A DNA stretch of 22,815 nt from an uncultured Actinomycetes bacterium (GTDB taxonomy: Bacteria; Actinomycetota; Thermoleophilia; Solirubrobacterales; 70-9): positions 1 to 22,815 of the forward strand of contig CAMLHB010000019.1 of assembly GCA_946479725.1 (NCBI GenBank), written 5' to 3'. Below the pieces are notes generated by a model. It had not been told where the DNA came from, searched no databases, and saw only the letters and a program-made list of their open reading frames with translations. Position numbers and translations under genes: made by a program. This document shows positions 1-7,089 of the stretch, piece by piece; position 1 is the stretch's first letter; the number at the start of each line of letters is the position of its first letter.

Positions 1-2
1 GG

Positions 3-2231
3 CCGGTCGGCGTTGGTCCTTTGGCGCCCTGGGGGATACAAAGGACGCACGCCGGTGCCGTTTGGCGGGAAGGGCTGCCGGTGGCGCTCGTCGTCCTCGT
101 CGTGCTGGCGATCCCGTTCGCGGTCAGCGGCCGCTGGGGACTCCTCGGCGTCGGCTTCAACAACGACCTGGGGTTGCATCTCGCCTGGGCCGAGTGGCTG
201 CGCAGCGGCTTCGGCCCCCAACCGGACCCGGGATACCCATTGGGACCGCACGGTCTCGCGGTGGCGACCGCGGTCGTCCCGGGGATCGGCCTCGGCCAGG
301 CGTTCCTCGGCGAGATCGTCGCGATCGGGGTGATGACCGGGCTCACTGCCCTAGGAGCCCTACGCACCCTCACCCCCACCCGCCGCACCATCGCCGCGGC
401 CCTCGTAGCCCTCCCTTACCTAGCCGCCTCCTACTACGCCCAGGCAGCCTTCAAGGAGCTAGCCGAGGCGTTGCTCGTCCTCGCCTTCGCCATCTGGCTC
501 ACAAACGTGAAGAAAGTGCGGAGCGATTTGTCCCCGGATACCGGGGACAAAGGCCTATGGTCGGACTGGAGCGGCCTGGTGCTCTTCGCGCTGCCGCCGC
601 TGGCCCTCGCCGGCGGCATCTTCTTCTCCTACTCGTTCGCCGGTATCGCCTGGCCGGTGGCGATCCTCGCCCTCTGGAGCCTGACCCTGCCGGAGGTGCG
701 CCGGGCGCTGCGGCCGCACTCGCTGCTGCGCTTCCTGCTGCGGCCGACGACCGTGCTGGCGATCGCCGTCCTCGCCGGCCTCGCGGTCCTGGTCACCGTC
801 GTCGGGCCCTTCGGCTTCGCCAGCTCCTTCAACAAAGTCGCCGGCAGCAACACCTACGGCCCCGTCTCCCCGTTGGAGGCCCTCGGCATCTGGCCCGCCT
901 CCAACTACCGCCTCGACGCCGCCGGCGGCGCCCGCCTCCCGGGCCTAGCCGGCGCGATCGCGATCCTCGCCCTCCTCGCCGGCGTCGCCTGGTGGGTCCG
1001 CCGCCGCGAGCTCACGATCCCCATAGCCCTCGGCGCCGCCTGGCTCCTCTACCTCCTCTCCCTCCCCTCCGCCGGCGACTACTCCCAAGCCAAGGCCCTA
1101 ATGATCATCTCCCCCCTCGCGATGCTCGTCATCGTCCGCCCCCTCTCAGAAGAATTCCCGCGTCCGGCGAGGCGAGGGAGGGGGTCCGCCGGGCCCTGCC
1201 CCCCGGTGCCCCCCCGACCCCCCACCGCGCCACCCCCCCAGCGCCAGGCGGGGCCCGGTATTGGAGTAACCGTCATAGCCGGTGCCGTCTACTCCAGCTT
1301 CCTCGCCCTGCGGGACGCCCCCGTTGGCCCCGCAGGCCACGGCTCCGAGCTGCAGGCCTTCCTGCCGATCCTGCACGGCCAACCGGTCCTCTTCGCGGGC
1401 CAGGACCGCTACGCCGCCTACGAGCTGCTCGGCGTCGACACCCACGTGCCGCTGGTCGAGTTCCCCGACGACACCGTCTCTCCCAACCCGGAGAAGCCGT
1501 TCGACACCGGTGACGCCTACAGCCCGATCGACTTCGACTCCTTCTCCCGCGGCACGCTCGACCGCTTCCCCTACGTGATCACCAGCCGCGCCGCCTGGGA
1601 CAGCCAGGCGCCGCCGAACTTCAAGCGCGTCGCCGCCACCCCCTCCTTCGTGCTCTGGAAGCGGACCGGGCCGACCCCGGAGGACCGCCACGTCCTGCTT
1701 GAGGGAACCCAGGCCGGCGCCCTCGCCGGCTGCGCCGCGCCCGAGGTGCGGATCCTGCTCTCGAATCAGGGCCGGGCGGGCCTCTTCCCCGGTGCGGTGA
1801 TCGGCCCGAAAGACGCCTGGGACGAAGGCAGCATCCTCGGCACCGGCGCCGAAACCTCGCAGACGCTGCGGCTGCCCGCCGGGAGCTGGAACCTCTCGCT
1901 GCAGTACTTCTCCCCCTTCGGCCTCACCCTCTCCGCCCCCGGCTTCAGCGAAGTGCTGAAGGCGGCCCTGGACGGCCAGCGCCCGAACACGATCAGCCTC
2001 GGCAACAACGGCCAGTTCTGGCCCGCCGGCCGCTACGAGAGCGGCGGCGGCGAGGTCCGCTTCAGCGTCGGCACCGAGGACGCCTCGACCATCCAGAGCC
2101 TGACCGGCTACACCGGCAAGGCCTACCTCGGCGAACTGGTCGCGGTCCCGGCCGAACCGCACCGCACGGTGCCGCTATCGCAGGCCTGCAACCACTGGAT
2201 CGACTGGTACGAAGCCGAAGAAGCGCCCTAG
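3..2231 (+). CDS. Polytopic membrane protein, possible GT-C-type glycosyltransferase (5' partial)
   Basis: The frame is open from the left edge; the first possible start in the window is TTG at 21, but the true start probably lies outside because the first in-window sequence is already a membrane helix. About eight to ten hydrophobic segments fill roughly the first 430 residues. A soluble, probably extracytoplasmic C-terminal part of about 300 residues follows. The early NNDLGLHLAWAEWL loop, with an acidic residue just after a helix, resembles GT-C sugar transferases, but I recognise no diagnostic motif, so the function is a guess. Three segments look inserted in frame: a palindrome at 16-46, a perfect palindrome at 527-551 (residues around SDLSPDTGDKG), and a proline-rich C-tract region at 1146-1262 that separates two helices. 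The gene ends convergently, overlapping the downstream desaturase by 4 bp. Confidence 0.75.
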   Translation, partial: PVGVGPLAPWGIQRTHAGAVWREGLPVALVVLVVLAIPFAVSGRWGLLGVGFNNDLGLHLAWAEWLRSGFGPQPDPGYPLGPHGLAVATAVVPGIGLGQAFLGEIVAIGVMTGLTALGALRTLTPTRRTIAAALVALPYLAASYYAQAAFKELAEALLVLAFAIWLTNVKKVRSDLSPDTGDKGLWSDWSGLVLFALPPLALAGGIFFSYSFAGIAWPVAILALWSLTLPEVRRALRPHSLLRFLLRPTTVLAIAVLAGLAVLVTVVGPFGFASSFNKVAGSNTYGPVSPLEALGIWPASNYRLDAAGGARLPGLAGAIAILALLAGVAWWVRRRELTIPIALGAAWLLYLLSLPSAGDYSQAKALMIISPLAMLVIVRPLSEEFPRPARRGRGSAGPCPPVPPRPPTAPPPQRQAGPGIGVTVIAGAVYSSFLALRDAPVGPAGHGSELQAFLPILHGQPVLFAGQDRYAAYELLGVDTHVPLVEFPDDTVSPNPEKPFDTGDAYSPIDFDSFSRGTLDRFPYVITSRAAWDSQAPPNFKRVAATPSFVLWKRTGPTPEDRHVLLEGTQAGALAGCAAPEVRILLSNQGRAGLFPGAVIGPKDAWDEGSILGTGAETSQTLRLPAGSWNLSLQYFSPFGLTLSAPGFSEVLKAALDGQRPNTISLGNNGQFWPAGRYESGGGEVRFSVGTEDASTIQSLTGYTGKAYLGELVAVPAEPHRTVPLSQACNHWIDWYEAEEAP
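16..46. repeat. Palindrome inside the first CDS
   Basis: Perfect 8-bp arms GTCCTTTG and CAAAGGAC enclose a possible 3x3 internal loop and a CCC/GGG inner stem. It sits in the open frame of the membrane-protein gene. The nested layout resembles the other palindromes in this window, but the sequence is different. Confidence 0.45.
527..551. repeat. Perfect palindrome with ATA loop, in frame in CDS
   Basis: Two exact 11-bp arms, TTTGTCCCCGG and CCGGGGACAAA, surround the loop ATA. It lies in the coding frame of the membrane protein between two hydrophobic segments, at a polar stretch (SDLSPDTGDK) that looks unlike its surroundings. It may be an inserted palindromic unit. Confidence 0.6.
1146..1262. 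repeat. C-rich, proline-coding insert-like segment with G-quadruplex potential on the minus strand
   Basis: The segment holds four C runs of 6, 7, 6 and 7 bases (1199-1204, 1209-1215, 1218-1223, 1233-1239), giving four long G runs on the template strand. These are flanked by 12-bp inverted arms at 1189-1200 and 1247-1258 with one mismatch. It codes for a Pro/Arg/Gly-rich linker between two hydrophobic helices, unlike the rest of the protein. Confidence 0.5.
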
Positions 2232-3154
2232 GCGGCCTTGGAGGCCATGCGGTCCGGAGAAACTCGGACCACGTCCCAGGCCAACCCGACTTTCTCCAGC
2301 CCGTCGATGACCAGCGCGGAGACGTCGACCTGGTACCAGCGGAGGCCGTGGGTGGCCGAGGTCGGGAAGGCGTGGTGGCTGTTGTGGAAGGCCTCGCCGA
2401 GAGTCGGGATCGCGATCAGCGCCAGGTTGCGCGAGTGGTCGGTGGTGTCGAATTCGCGTTTGCCGAAGGTGTGGCAGAGCGAGTTGATGCTGTAGGTGAA
2501 GTGGTGGAGGACGAAAACCCGGACGAGGCCGCCCCAGAGGAGGCCGGTGAGGCCGGCGGCGGCGGAGCCACCAATTGCCCAGCCTAGGAAGAAGGGCAGC
2601 AGCAGGCCGAGGATCGCCCAGTAGATGAAGGTGCGGTCGACCCAGTTGATCACCGGGTCCTTGATCAGGTCCGGCGCGAAGCGTTCCTTGTTGCCGCGCT
2701 GGGTGTGGATGAAGATCCAGCCGACGTGGGCGTGGAAGAGGCCCTTCATCGCCCCCTTCCAGCCGCCGCCGTGGTCGACGTGGGGGCTGTGGGGGTCGCC
2801 GTGTTCGTCGGAGAAAGTGTGGTGCTTGCGGTGGTCGGCGACCCAGGAGATCACCGGCCCCTCGATCGCCGCCGAGCCGAGGATCCCGAAGAGACCGCGC
2901 AGCCACGGGTACGTCTTGAAGGAGCGGTGGGTGAGGAGGCGGTGGAAACCGACGGTGATCCCGAGCCCGGTGAGGAAGTACATGCCGAGGAAGAGGAAGA
3001 CGTCGCTCCAGTTCAGGGCGCTCCCCCAGACCTGCCAGCCGGCGATGCCGACGGCGATGAAGGGAACGATCGTGACCAGGCCGGTGATGATCCGGTCCCG
3101 GGTCTCGTTCTCGACGGGCTGGATGTCTGAGGGCAGCGGTCCGACGGTCGTCAT
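2228..3154 (-). CDS. Acyl-CoA (delta-9 type) fatty acid desaturase
   Basis: This 308-residue integral membrane di-iron desaturase introduces a double bond into saturated acyl chains. All three histidine boxes are present: HRLLTH at 71-76, HRKHH at 108-112 and HNSHH at 257-261. Hydrophobic segments lie near 22-45, 50-70 and 175-215. Length and motif spacing match the stearoyl-CoA desaturase family. A much longer open frame continues upstream, but it is only antisense to the neighbouring cyclopropane synthase. The ATG at 3154 starts the conserved region and has a TATCAT box 8 nt upstream with no SD site, suggesting a leaderless mRNA. The gene is divergent from the cyclopropane synthase with a 66-bp shared promoter region, so two membrane-lipid modifying enzymes face each other. 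Confidence 0.93.
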   Translation of the reverse strand: MTTVGPLPSDIQPVENETRDRIITGLVTIVPFIAVGIAGWQVWGSALNWSDVFLFLGMYFLTGLGITVGFHRLLTHRSFKTYPWLRGLFGILGSAAIEGPVISWVADHRKHHTFSDEHGDPHSPHVDHGGGWKGAMKGLFHAHVGWIFIHTQRGNKERFAPDLIKDPVINWVDRTFIYWAILGLLLPFFLGWAIGGSAAAGLTGLLWGGLVRVFVLHHFTYSINSLCHTFGKREFDTTDHSRNLALIAIPTLGEAFHNSHHAFPTSATHGLRWYQVDVSALVIDGLEKVGLAWDVVRVSPDRMASKAA

Positions 3155-3162
3155 GGCGGCCG

Positions 3163-3168
3163 ATGATA
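3163..3168 (-). promoter_or_regulatory. -10-like box TATCAT for the acyl-CoA desaturase (leaderless start)
   Basis: TATCAT on the minus strand lies 8 nt before the ATG, with no SD sequence. No convincing -35 is seen. Confidence 0.4.
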
Positions 3169-3207
3169 GGGGGCGCGGTCCTGGCCTCGCGGCCAATCGC
3201 TTCTGGG

Positions 3208-3213
3208 TAGGCT
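3208..3213 (+). promoter_or_regulatory. -10-like box TAGGCT for the cyclopropane synthase (leaderless start)
   Basis: TAGGCT lies 7 nt before the ATG at 3221, with no SD sequence. A small hairpin, TGGCC-TCGC-GGCCA, lies just upstream near 3182-3195. Confidence 0.4.
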
Positions 3214-3220
3214 CCCCGCG

Positions 3221-4438
3221 ATGCCGTTCGCCAACACCGCGTCGCTGCGGCGGGAGATCGCGACCCGACTCCCCGAGCGCCCCTTCACGATCGAGTTCTG
3301 GGACGGCTCCAGCGTTCCCTCGACCTCGGAAAACGGCGGCCCGACCTTCAGCGTCCGCTCGCCGCGGGCGATCGCCCACGCCCTGCGGGCGCCCGGGCAA
3401 CTCGGCCTCGGCCGCGCCTACGTCAGCGGCGAGCTCGAGGTCGACGACATCGACAAGGTGATCCGGGTCCTCGACGACTGGGAGCCGCCCTCGCTCGACG
3501 GCGCCGACCAGCGGGCGCTGATGCTGGCCGCGGTGCGGGCGATGGGGATCGTCAAGCCGCCGCCGCGCCCGGCCTCGGAGCTGCGCCCGAGCGGCAAGCG
3601 CCACAGCAAGGAGCGCGACGCCCGCGCCGTCCGCCACCACTACGACGTCTCCAACGAGTTCTTCGAGCTCTTCCTCGGGCCGACGATGGTCTACAGCTGC
3701 GCGATCTGGCGCGGCGGCGAGATGAAGACCCTGGAGGAGGCGCAGGAGGAGAAGCTCGACACCGTTGCCCGCAAGCTGCAGATCAAGGAGGGCGAGCGCA
3801 TCCTCGACGTCGGCTGCGGCTGGGGCGGCTTCCCGCTCCATGCGGCGACCAAGTACGGAGCCAACGTGGTCGGCATCACCCTCTCCCCCCCGCAGGCCGA
3901 AAAAGCGCGGCAGCGGGCCGAGGAGGCCGGGGTCGCCGACCGCGTCGACATCCGGGTCATGGACTACCGCGACCTGCCCTCGCTGGGCGAGAAGTTCGAC
4001 GCGATCGCCTCGATCGGCATGGTCGAGCACGTCGGCTCGGCCAACATCGACCTCTACGCCGAGACCCTGGCGAGCCTGCTCGACTCCGGCGGCCGCCTGC
4101 TCAACCACGGGATCACCCGCCTCCGCCACACCGACCCCGAGGCCGGCGACTTCTCCGAGCGCTACGTCTTCCCCGACGCCGCCCCCCTTCACCTCTCGCG
4201 CAACCTGCTGGCGCTGGAACGGGCCGGCTTCATCGTCCACCACGTCGAGGACTTCGGCCCCGACTACGCGGAGACGCTGAAGCACTGGGCACAGAACCTC
4301 GACGCCAACCGCGCCGAGGGCGAGCGCCTCGCCGGTGCCGAACGGATGCGCGTCTGGCGCCTCTACCTGCGGATGGCGAGGAACGGCTTCGAAAACGGCT
4401 TCCTCAACATCTACCAAGCCCGCTGCAGCAAGCCTTAG
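3221..4438 (+). CDS. cfa: Cyclopropane-fatty-acyl-phospholipid synthase family methyltransferase
   Basis: This 405-residue SAM-dependent enzyme of the CFA/CmaS family adds a methylene group across the double bond of unsaturated phospholipid acyl chains. An N-terminal lipid-binding region covers about residues 1-130. It is followed by the family signature HHYDVSNEFFELFLG and VYSCAIW, then the SAM-binding loop ILDVGCGWGG at about 194-203. GMVEHVG and the C-terminal HWAQNLDANR region also fit the family, and the length is normal. It is divergent from the desaturase that would make its unsaturated substrate. The last 4 bp overlap the convergent HAD gene. It could act on free mycolate-like chains in some actinobacteria, but nothing here indicates mycolic acids. 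Confidence 0.93.
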   Translation: MPFANTASLRREIATRLPERPFTIEFWDGSSVPSTSENGGPTFSVRSPRAIAHALRAPGQLGLGRAYVSGELEVDDIDKVIRVLDDWEPPSLDGADQRALMLAAVRAMGIVKPPPRPASELRPSGKRHSKERDARAVRHHYDVSNEFFELFLGPTMVYSCAIWRGGEMKTLEEAQEEKLDTVARKLQIKEGERILDVGCGWGGFPLHAATKYGANVVGITLSPPQAEKARQRAEEAGVADRVDIRVMDYRDLPSLGEKFDAIASIGMVEHVGSANIDLYAETLASLLDSGGRLLNHGITRLRHTDPEAGDFSERYVFPDAAPLHLSRNLLALERAGFIVHHVEDFGPDYAETLKHWAQNLDANRAEGERLAGAERMRVWRLYLRMARNGFENGFLNIYQARCSKP

Positions 4439-5100
4439 ACCGGGAAACCCTCCGTCACGCTCTCGAGCGCCCAGTCGGCGCCGGCGTCGGTGAGTTCATC
4501 GACGGCGTAGGAGCCGGTGGCGACGCCGACGACCTTGATGCCGGCGCCGTGGCCGGCGCGGACGTCGCGGGGGGTGTCGCCGACGGCGATCGTCTCGGCG
4601 TGATCAAGCGGGTGGCCGGAGACCTGCTCCCCGCGCTCCAGCGCCTTCTTGGTCAGCTCGGTGCGGTCGCGTGAGTCGGACCCGTAGCCGCCGAAGGCGA
4701 AGTAGCGGTTGAGGTCGCCGCGGGAGAGCTTGATGTGGGCGGCGGCCTCGATGTTGCCGGTGACGACGCCGAGCAGAATGCCATCTTCGACCAGGCGCGG
4801 GAGCAGCTCCTCGATCCCCTCGATCACGAAGTAACCCTCCGATTCGGCCACGGCGTCGGCAAGGTGGCCGAGGTAGCAGCCGATCGCCTCCGCCCGCTCC
4901 TCCGGCGATCCCTCCCGGTGCATCACCTCGCGGAAGACGATCTGGGCGATTTCGGGATCGGTCATCCCGGCGTGGGTGTGTTCGGCGATGTTCGCTTCCA
5001 CCTCGTAAAGCTCCAGAAACGCCCGCTGCCAGGCGACGGCGCCGGCGCCCCCGGTGTGGAGCAGCGTCCCGTCGATGTCGAAGAGAACGGCCTTGATCAC
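4435..5100 (-). CDS. HAD-superfamily phosphatase (phosphoglycolate phosphatase-like)
   Basis: This 221-residue cytoplasmic hydrolase of the HAD family has a C1 alpha-helical cap. The motif I nucleophile is in DIDGT (D8/D10), motif II is VVTGN, a lysine lies in the LTKKAL region, and motif IV is GDTPRD. This fits small-molecule phosphatases such as Gph or PhnX-like enzymes; the substrate cannot be read from sequence. The start is GTG at 5098-5100 with a TACGCT box 7 nt upstream and no SD site, so a leaderless transcript is likely. It lies alone between the convergent cfa gene and the upstream MerR regulator on the same strand (26 bp gap). Confidence 0.88.
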   Translation of the reverse strand: MIKAVLFDIDGTLLHTGGAGAVAWQRAFLELYEVEANIAEHTHAGMTDPEIAQIVFREVMHREGSPEERAEAIGCYLGHLADAVAESEGYFVIEGIEELLPRLVEDGILLGVVTGNIEAAAHIKLSRGDLNRYFAFGGYGSDSRDRTELTKKALERGEQVSGHPLDHAETIAVGDTPRDVRAGHGAGIKVVGVATGSYAVDELTDAGADWALESVTEGFPV

Positions 5101-5107
5101 GGCGCGC

Positions 5108-5113
5108 AGCGTA
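5108..5113 (-). promoter_or_regulatory. -10-like box TACGCT for the HAD phosphatase
   Basis: TACGCT on the minus strand is 7 nt from the GTG start; no SD sequence intervenes. It lies in the 26-bp gap after the MerR gene. Confidence 0.3.
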
Positions 5114-5126
5114 TCGGCGCCGGGAG

Positions 5127-5864
5127 TCAGCTCTTGCGGTTCGCCATCCGCTCGAGCTGCTTGCCGAGAGCCCGCTCGGTCTCCTCGTTCAGCGTCATCC
5201 GATGGAGCGCGGCGAGCGCCTGCAGCGAGAGCGGCCGCATCCGGTCCAGCGCCGCGCGCACCTCGGGCCAGCGCTCGTCGGGATAGCCCTCCTGTTCGAA
5301 GGGCTTCCAGATGTCCTCGAGGAAGAGGCGGACGAACTCGTGCGAGATCGACTTGCAGCGGCTGCGCACCTTCTCGAGCACGGTCAGCGCGTGCTCGATG
5401 GAGACGCCGGTGGCGATCAGCTCCTCGGCTGCCTCCAGCAGCGAGGGATAGGGCGCCTCGTAGCGGTCTTCCTCGACCGCGACCAGCGCCCCGACGGCGG
5501 CGGCGCGCTTCAGCGCCTCGTCGATGCCGTCGCCGAACCGCTCGGCGAGCTCCTCGCGGGTGAAGGTGCTCGGCTGCTCGCCTTCGAAGCCGTCGAGCGT
5601 ACGGCGGAAGGAGAGGAACTGCTCGGCGGCGCCAAGGTTCTGGTTGAGCAGGCGCTCGATCCCCTTGAGGTTGAAACCGTCGGCCTGCAGCTCCTGGATC
5701 ATCCGCAGCCGCGCCAGGTGCTCGGGGCCGTAGTAGCCGACCCGGTCGCGGACCTCGGGCGGCTGCAGCAGGCCCCGGGCGCGATGGGAGCGGATGTTGC
5801 GGACCGTCATCCCGGTCTCGGCGGCCAGCTCTTCGATCGTCAGGTCGTTCTCGGGCTCGGACAC
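5127..5864 (-). CDS. MerR-family transcriptional regulator
   Basis: This 245-residue protein has an N-terminal MerR winged-helix domain at about residues 8-75: LTIEELAAETGMTVRNIRSH, then a YYGPEHLARLRMIQEL wing/helix region. A long helical C-terminal part (about 80-245) has no cysteine-rich metal site, so it is not a metal-sensing MerR by sequence. The start is GTG at 5862-5864; the longer open frame upstream is antisense to the ferredoxin reductase. TAGCTT lies 7 nt before the start. It is divergent from the reductase-desaturase operon across a 72-bp gap, so control of those lipid genes and of itself is the obvious inference. The ligand is unknown. Confidence 0.87.
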   Translation of the reverse strand: MSEPENDLTIEELAAETGMTVRNIRSHRARGLLQPPEVRDRVGYYGPEHLARLRMIQELQADGFNLKGIERLLNQNLGAAEQFLSFRRTLDGFEGEQPSTFTREELAERFGDGIDEALKRAAAVGALVAVEEDRYEAPYPSLLEAAEELIATGVSIEHALTVLEKVRSRCKSISHEFVRLFLEDIWKPFEQEGYPDERWPEVRAALDRMRPLSLQALAALHRMTLNEETERALGKQLERMANRKS

Positions 5865-5871
5865 GGCGGCA

Positions 5872-5877
5872 AAGCTA
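5872..5877 (-). promoter_or_regulatory. -10-like box TAGCTT for the MerR regulator
   Basis: TAGCTT on the minus strand is 7 nt from the GTG start with no SD sequence. Confidence 0.4.
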
Positions 5878-5885
5878 CCACTGTG

Positions 5886-5922
5886 TGATGTTTCGCCGGT
5901 TGACGTGACGGCATTTGATGTT
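5886..5922. promoter_or_regulatory. Paired TGATGTT direct repeats, candidate regulator site
   Basis: TGATGTT occurs at 5886-5892 and again at 5916-5922, 30 bp (about three helical turns) apart. Both lie in the 72-bp region between the divergent MerR and reductase genes. The second copy runs up to the reductase -10 box. This is an inferred operator only. Confidence 0.3.
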
Positions 5923-5927
5923 ACCTT
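5900..5927 (+). promoter_or_regulatory. Promoter of the reductase-desaturase operon (TTGACG-N16-TACCTT)
   Basis: A good -35 (TTGACG, 5900-5905) and -10 (TACCTT, 5922-5927) are separated by 16 bp. The ATG follows 9 nt later with no SD site, so the transcript should be leaderless. Confidence 0.5.
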
Positions 5928-5936
5928 GCTTAGGGC

Positions 5937-7070
5937 ATGCCGCCACAACTCCTGCCCCGCCGCAGCCTTCGCTTCCTCGAGGCGGTCGCGACCCCGCACG
6001 GCGTCGACTCCTACCTCGAACAGCTCGATCCGCTGCTGGTCGCCGGCGAGTGCCGGGCCGAGGTGGTCGGGGTCGAGCGCGGGACCGAAGAGAGCGTGAC
6101 GTTGACGCTGCGGCCGAACCGGGCATGGCAGGGCTTCCGCGCCGGCCAGTTCGTCAACGTCGCGGTCGAGATCGACGGCGTACGGCACCAGCGCTGCTAC
6201 TCGCCCGCCTGCGTCGAGGGCCGCCGACGGGACGATTTCGGTCCTATACGGACCGTTTTCGGCCCGTCGGCGCGTAAGACGCTGGAGATCACGGTCAAGC
6301 GCCACCCCGAGGGGCTCGTCTCCAACTATCTGGTCGACCGCGCAGAGCCGGGGATGGTCGTCGGGCTCTCCGCCGGCGAAGGCGACTTCCAACTGCCGGA
6401 GCAGCGCCCCGAGTCGGTCCTGCTGATCGGCGGGGGCAGCGGCATCACGCCGCTGATGGCGATTCTCCGCACCCTCTTCGCCGAGAACTACGAGCGCCCG
6501 GTCGCCCTCCTCTACTACGCCCCCGACGCCGAGCGCTGCATCTACCGCGAGGAGCTGGAGCGCCTTGCCGCCGCCAAGCCGAACTTCCAACTGCTGCGCT
6601 CCTACACCCGCGCCCCCGGCACGGGCGAGCACGACGGGCACTTCAGCCCGACCCACCTTCCCGAGGCGGACCCCTGCTTCGCCGAGGCCGAGACCTTCGC
6701 CTGCGGCCCACCGGCTCTGCTCGACGCCGTCCGCGGCACTTGGGCCAATGGCCTCGAGCACCGGCTCCACGTCGAGAGCTTCGTCCCGCCCACCTTCGTC
6801 CCCGTCGGCGATTCCGGCGAGGGACAGGTCCGCTTCGCCGACTCCGAGGTAGAGGTCGCCAACAGCGGCGCCTCCCTGCTCGAGCAGGCGGAAGCCGCCG
6901 GTCTCAGCCCCGCCTACGGCTGCCGGATGGGCATCTGCCACACCTGCACCTGCCGCAAGCGGGCCGGCACCCACAAGAACCTCGTCACCGGAGAGGTCTC
7001 CTCTGCACCCGAAGAGGAGATCCAGCTTTGCGTCTCCGCCGCCCTCGGCGACCTCGTCGTCGAGCTCTGA
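5937..7070 (+). CDS. Ferredoxin reductase-type flavoprotein with C-terminal 2Fe-2S domain (desaturase electron donor)
   Basis: This 377-residue electron-transfer protein probably passes electrons from NAD(P)H through FAD and a 2Fe-2S cluster to the desaturase encoded 19 bp downstream. The arrangement recalls mycobacterial Rv3230c-DesA3. The FAD motif RCYSP is at 86-90, the nucleotide-binding GGGSGITPLM begins near 165, and CGPPALLDAV follows. The plant-type ferredoxin cysteines are C329, C334, C337 and C365. Residues about 96-112 (RRRDDFGPIRTVFGPSA) are encoded by a 51-bp palindromic element (6222-6272) between the FAD motif and LEITVKRHPEG. It looks like an in-frame insertion, with conserved sequence resuming on both sides. 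The frame is intact, so the protein is probably made; whether the loop is tolerated is unknown. Confidence 0.9.
   Translation: MPPQLLPRRSLRFLEAVATPHGVDSYLEQLDPLLVAGECRAEVVGVERGTEESVTLTLRPNRAWQGFRAGQFVNVAVEIDGVRHQRCYSPACVEGRRRDDFGPIRTVFGPSARKTLEITVKRHPEGLVSNYLVDRAEPGMVVGLSAGEGDFQLPEQRPESVLLIGGGSGITPLMAILRTLFAENYERPVALLYYAPDAERCIYREELERLAAAKPNFQLLRSYTRAPGTGEHDGHFSPTHLPEADPCFAEAETFACGPPALLDAVRGTWANGLEHRLHVESFVPPTFVPVGDSGEGQVRFADSEVEVANSGASLLEQAEAAGLSPAYGCRMGICHTCTCRKRAGTHKNLVTGEVSSAPEEEIQLCVSAALGDLVVEL
6222..6272 (+). repeat. Palindromic element A, copy 1 (inside ferredoxin reductase CDS)
   Basis: The outer arms are 14 bp (6222-6235 and 6259-6272) with one mismatch. A TTT/TTT internal loop follows, then inner arms CGGTCC and GGACCG around the loop TATAC (6245-6249). 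It is 51 bp, equal to 17 codons. No stop codon occurs in any of the three sense frames. Near-identical copies lie at 10649-10697 and 22281-22323. Confidence 0.85.
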
Positions 7071-7078
7071 CCTTCACG

Positions 7079-7084
7079 AAAGGA
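7079..7084 (+). promoter_or_regulatory. Shine-Dalgarno site of the second desaturase
   Basis: AAAGGA lies 5 nt before the ATG at 7090. The 19-bp gap after the reductase and the presence of an SD site fit an internal operon gene. Confidence 0.6.
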
Positions 7085-7089
7085 ACCAG

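Noticed and set aside
1146..2162. 338-codon minus-strand open frame opposite the first gene
   Set aside because: Shadow frame; the plus-strand protein has hydrophobic helices and a coherent domain layout.
3155..4417. Open frame extending the acyl-CoA desaturase upstream on the minus strand
   Set aside because: It is antisense to the well-supported cyclopropane synthase and lacks any family similarity; the desaturase starts naturally at 3154.
5865..6974. Open frame extending the MerR regulator upstream on the minus strand
   Set aside because: It is antisense to the ferredoxin reductase; composition is typical of a high-GC shadow frame.
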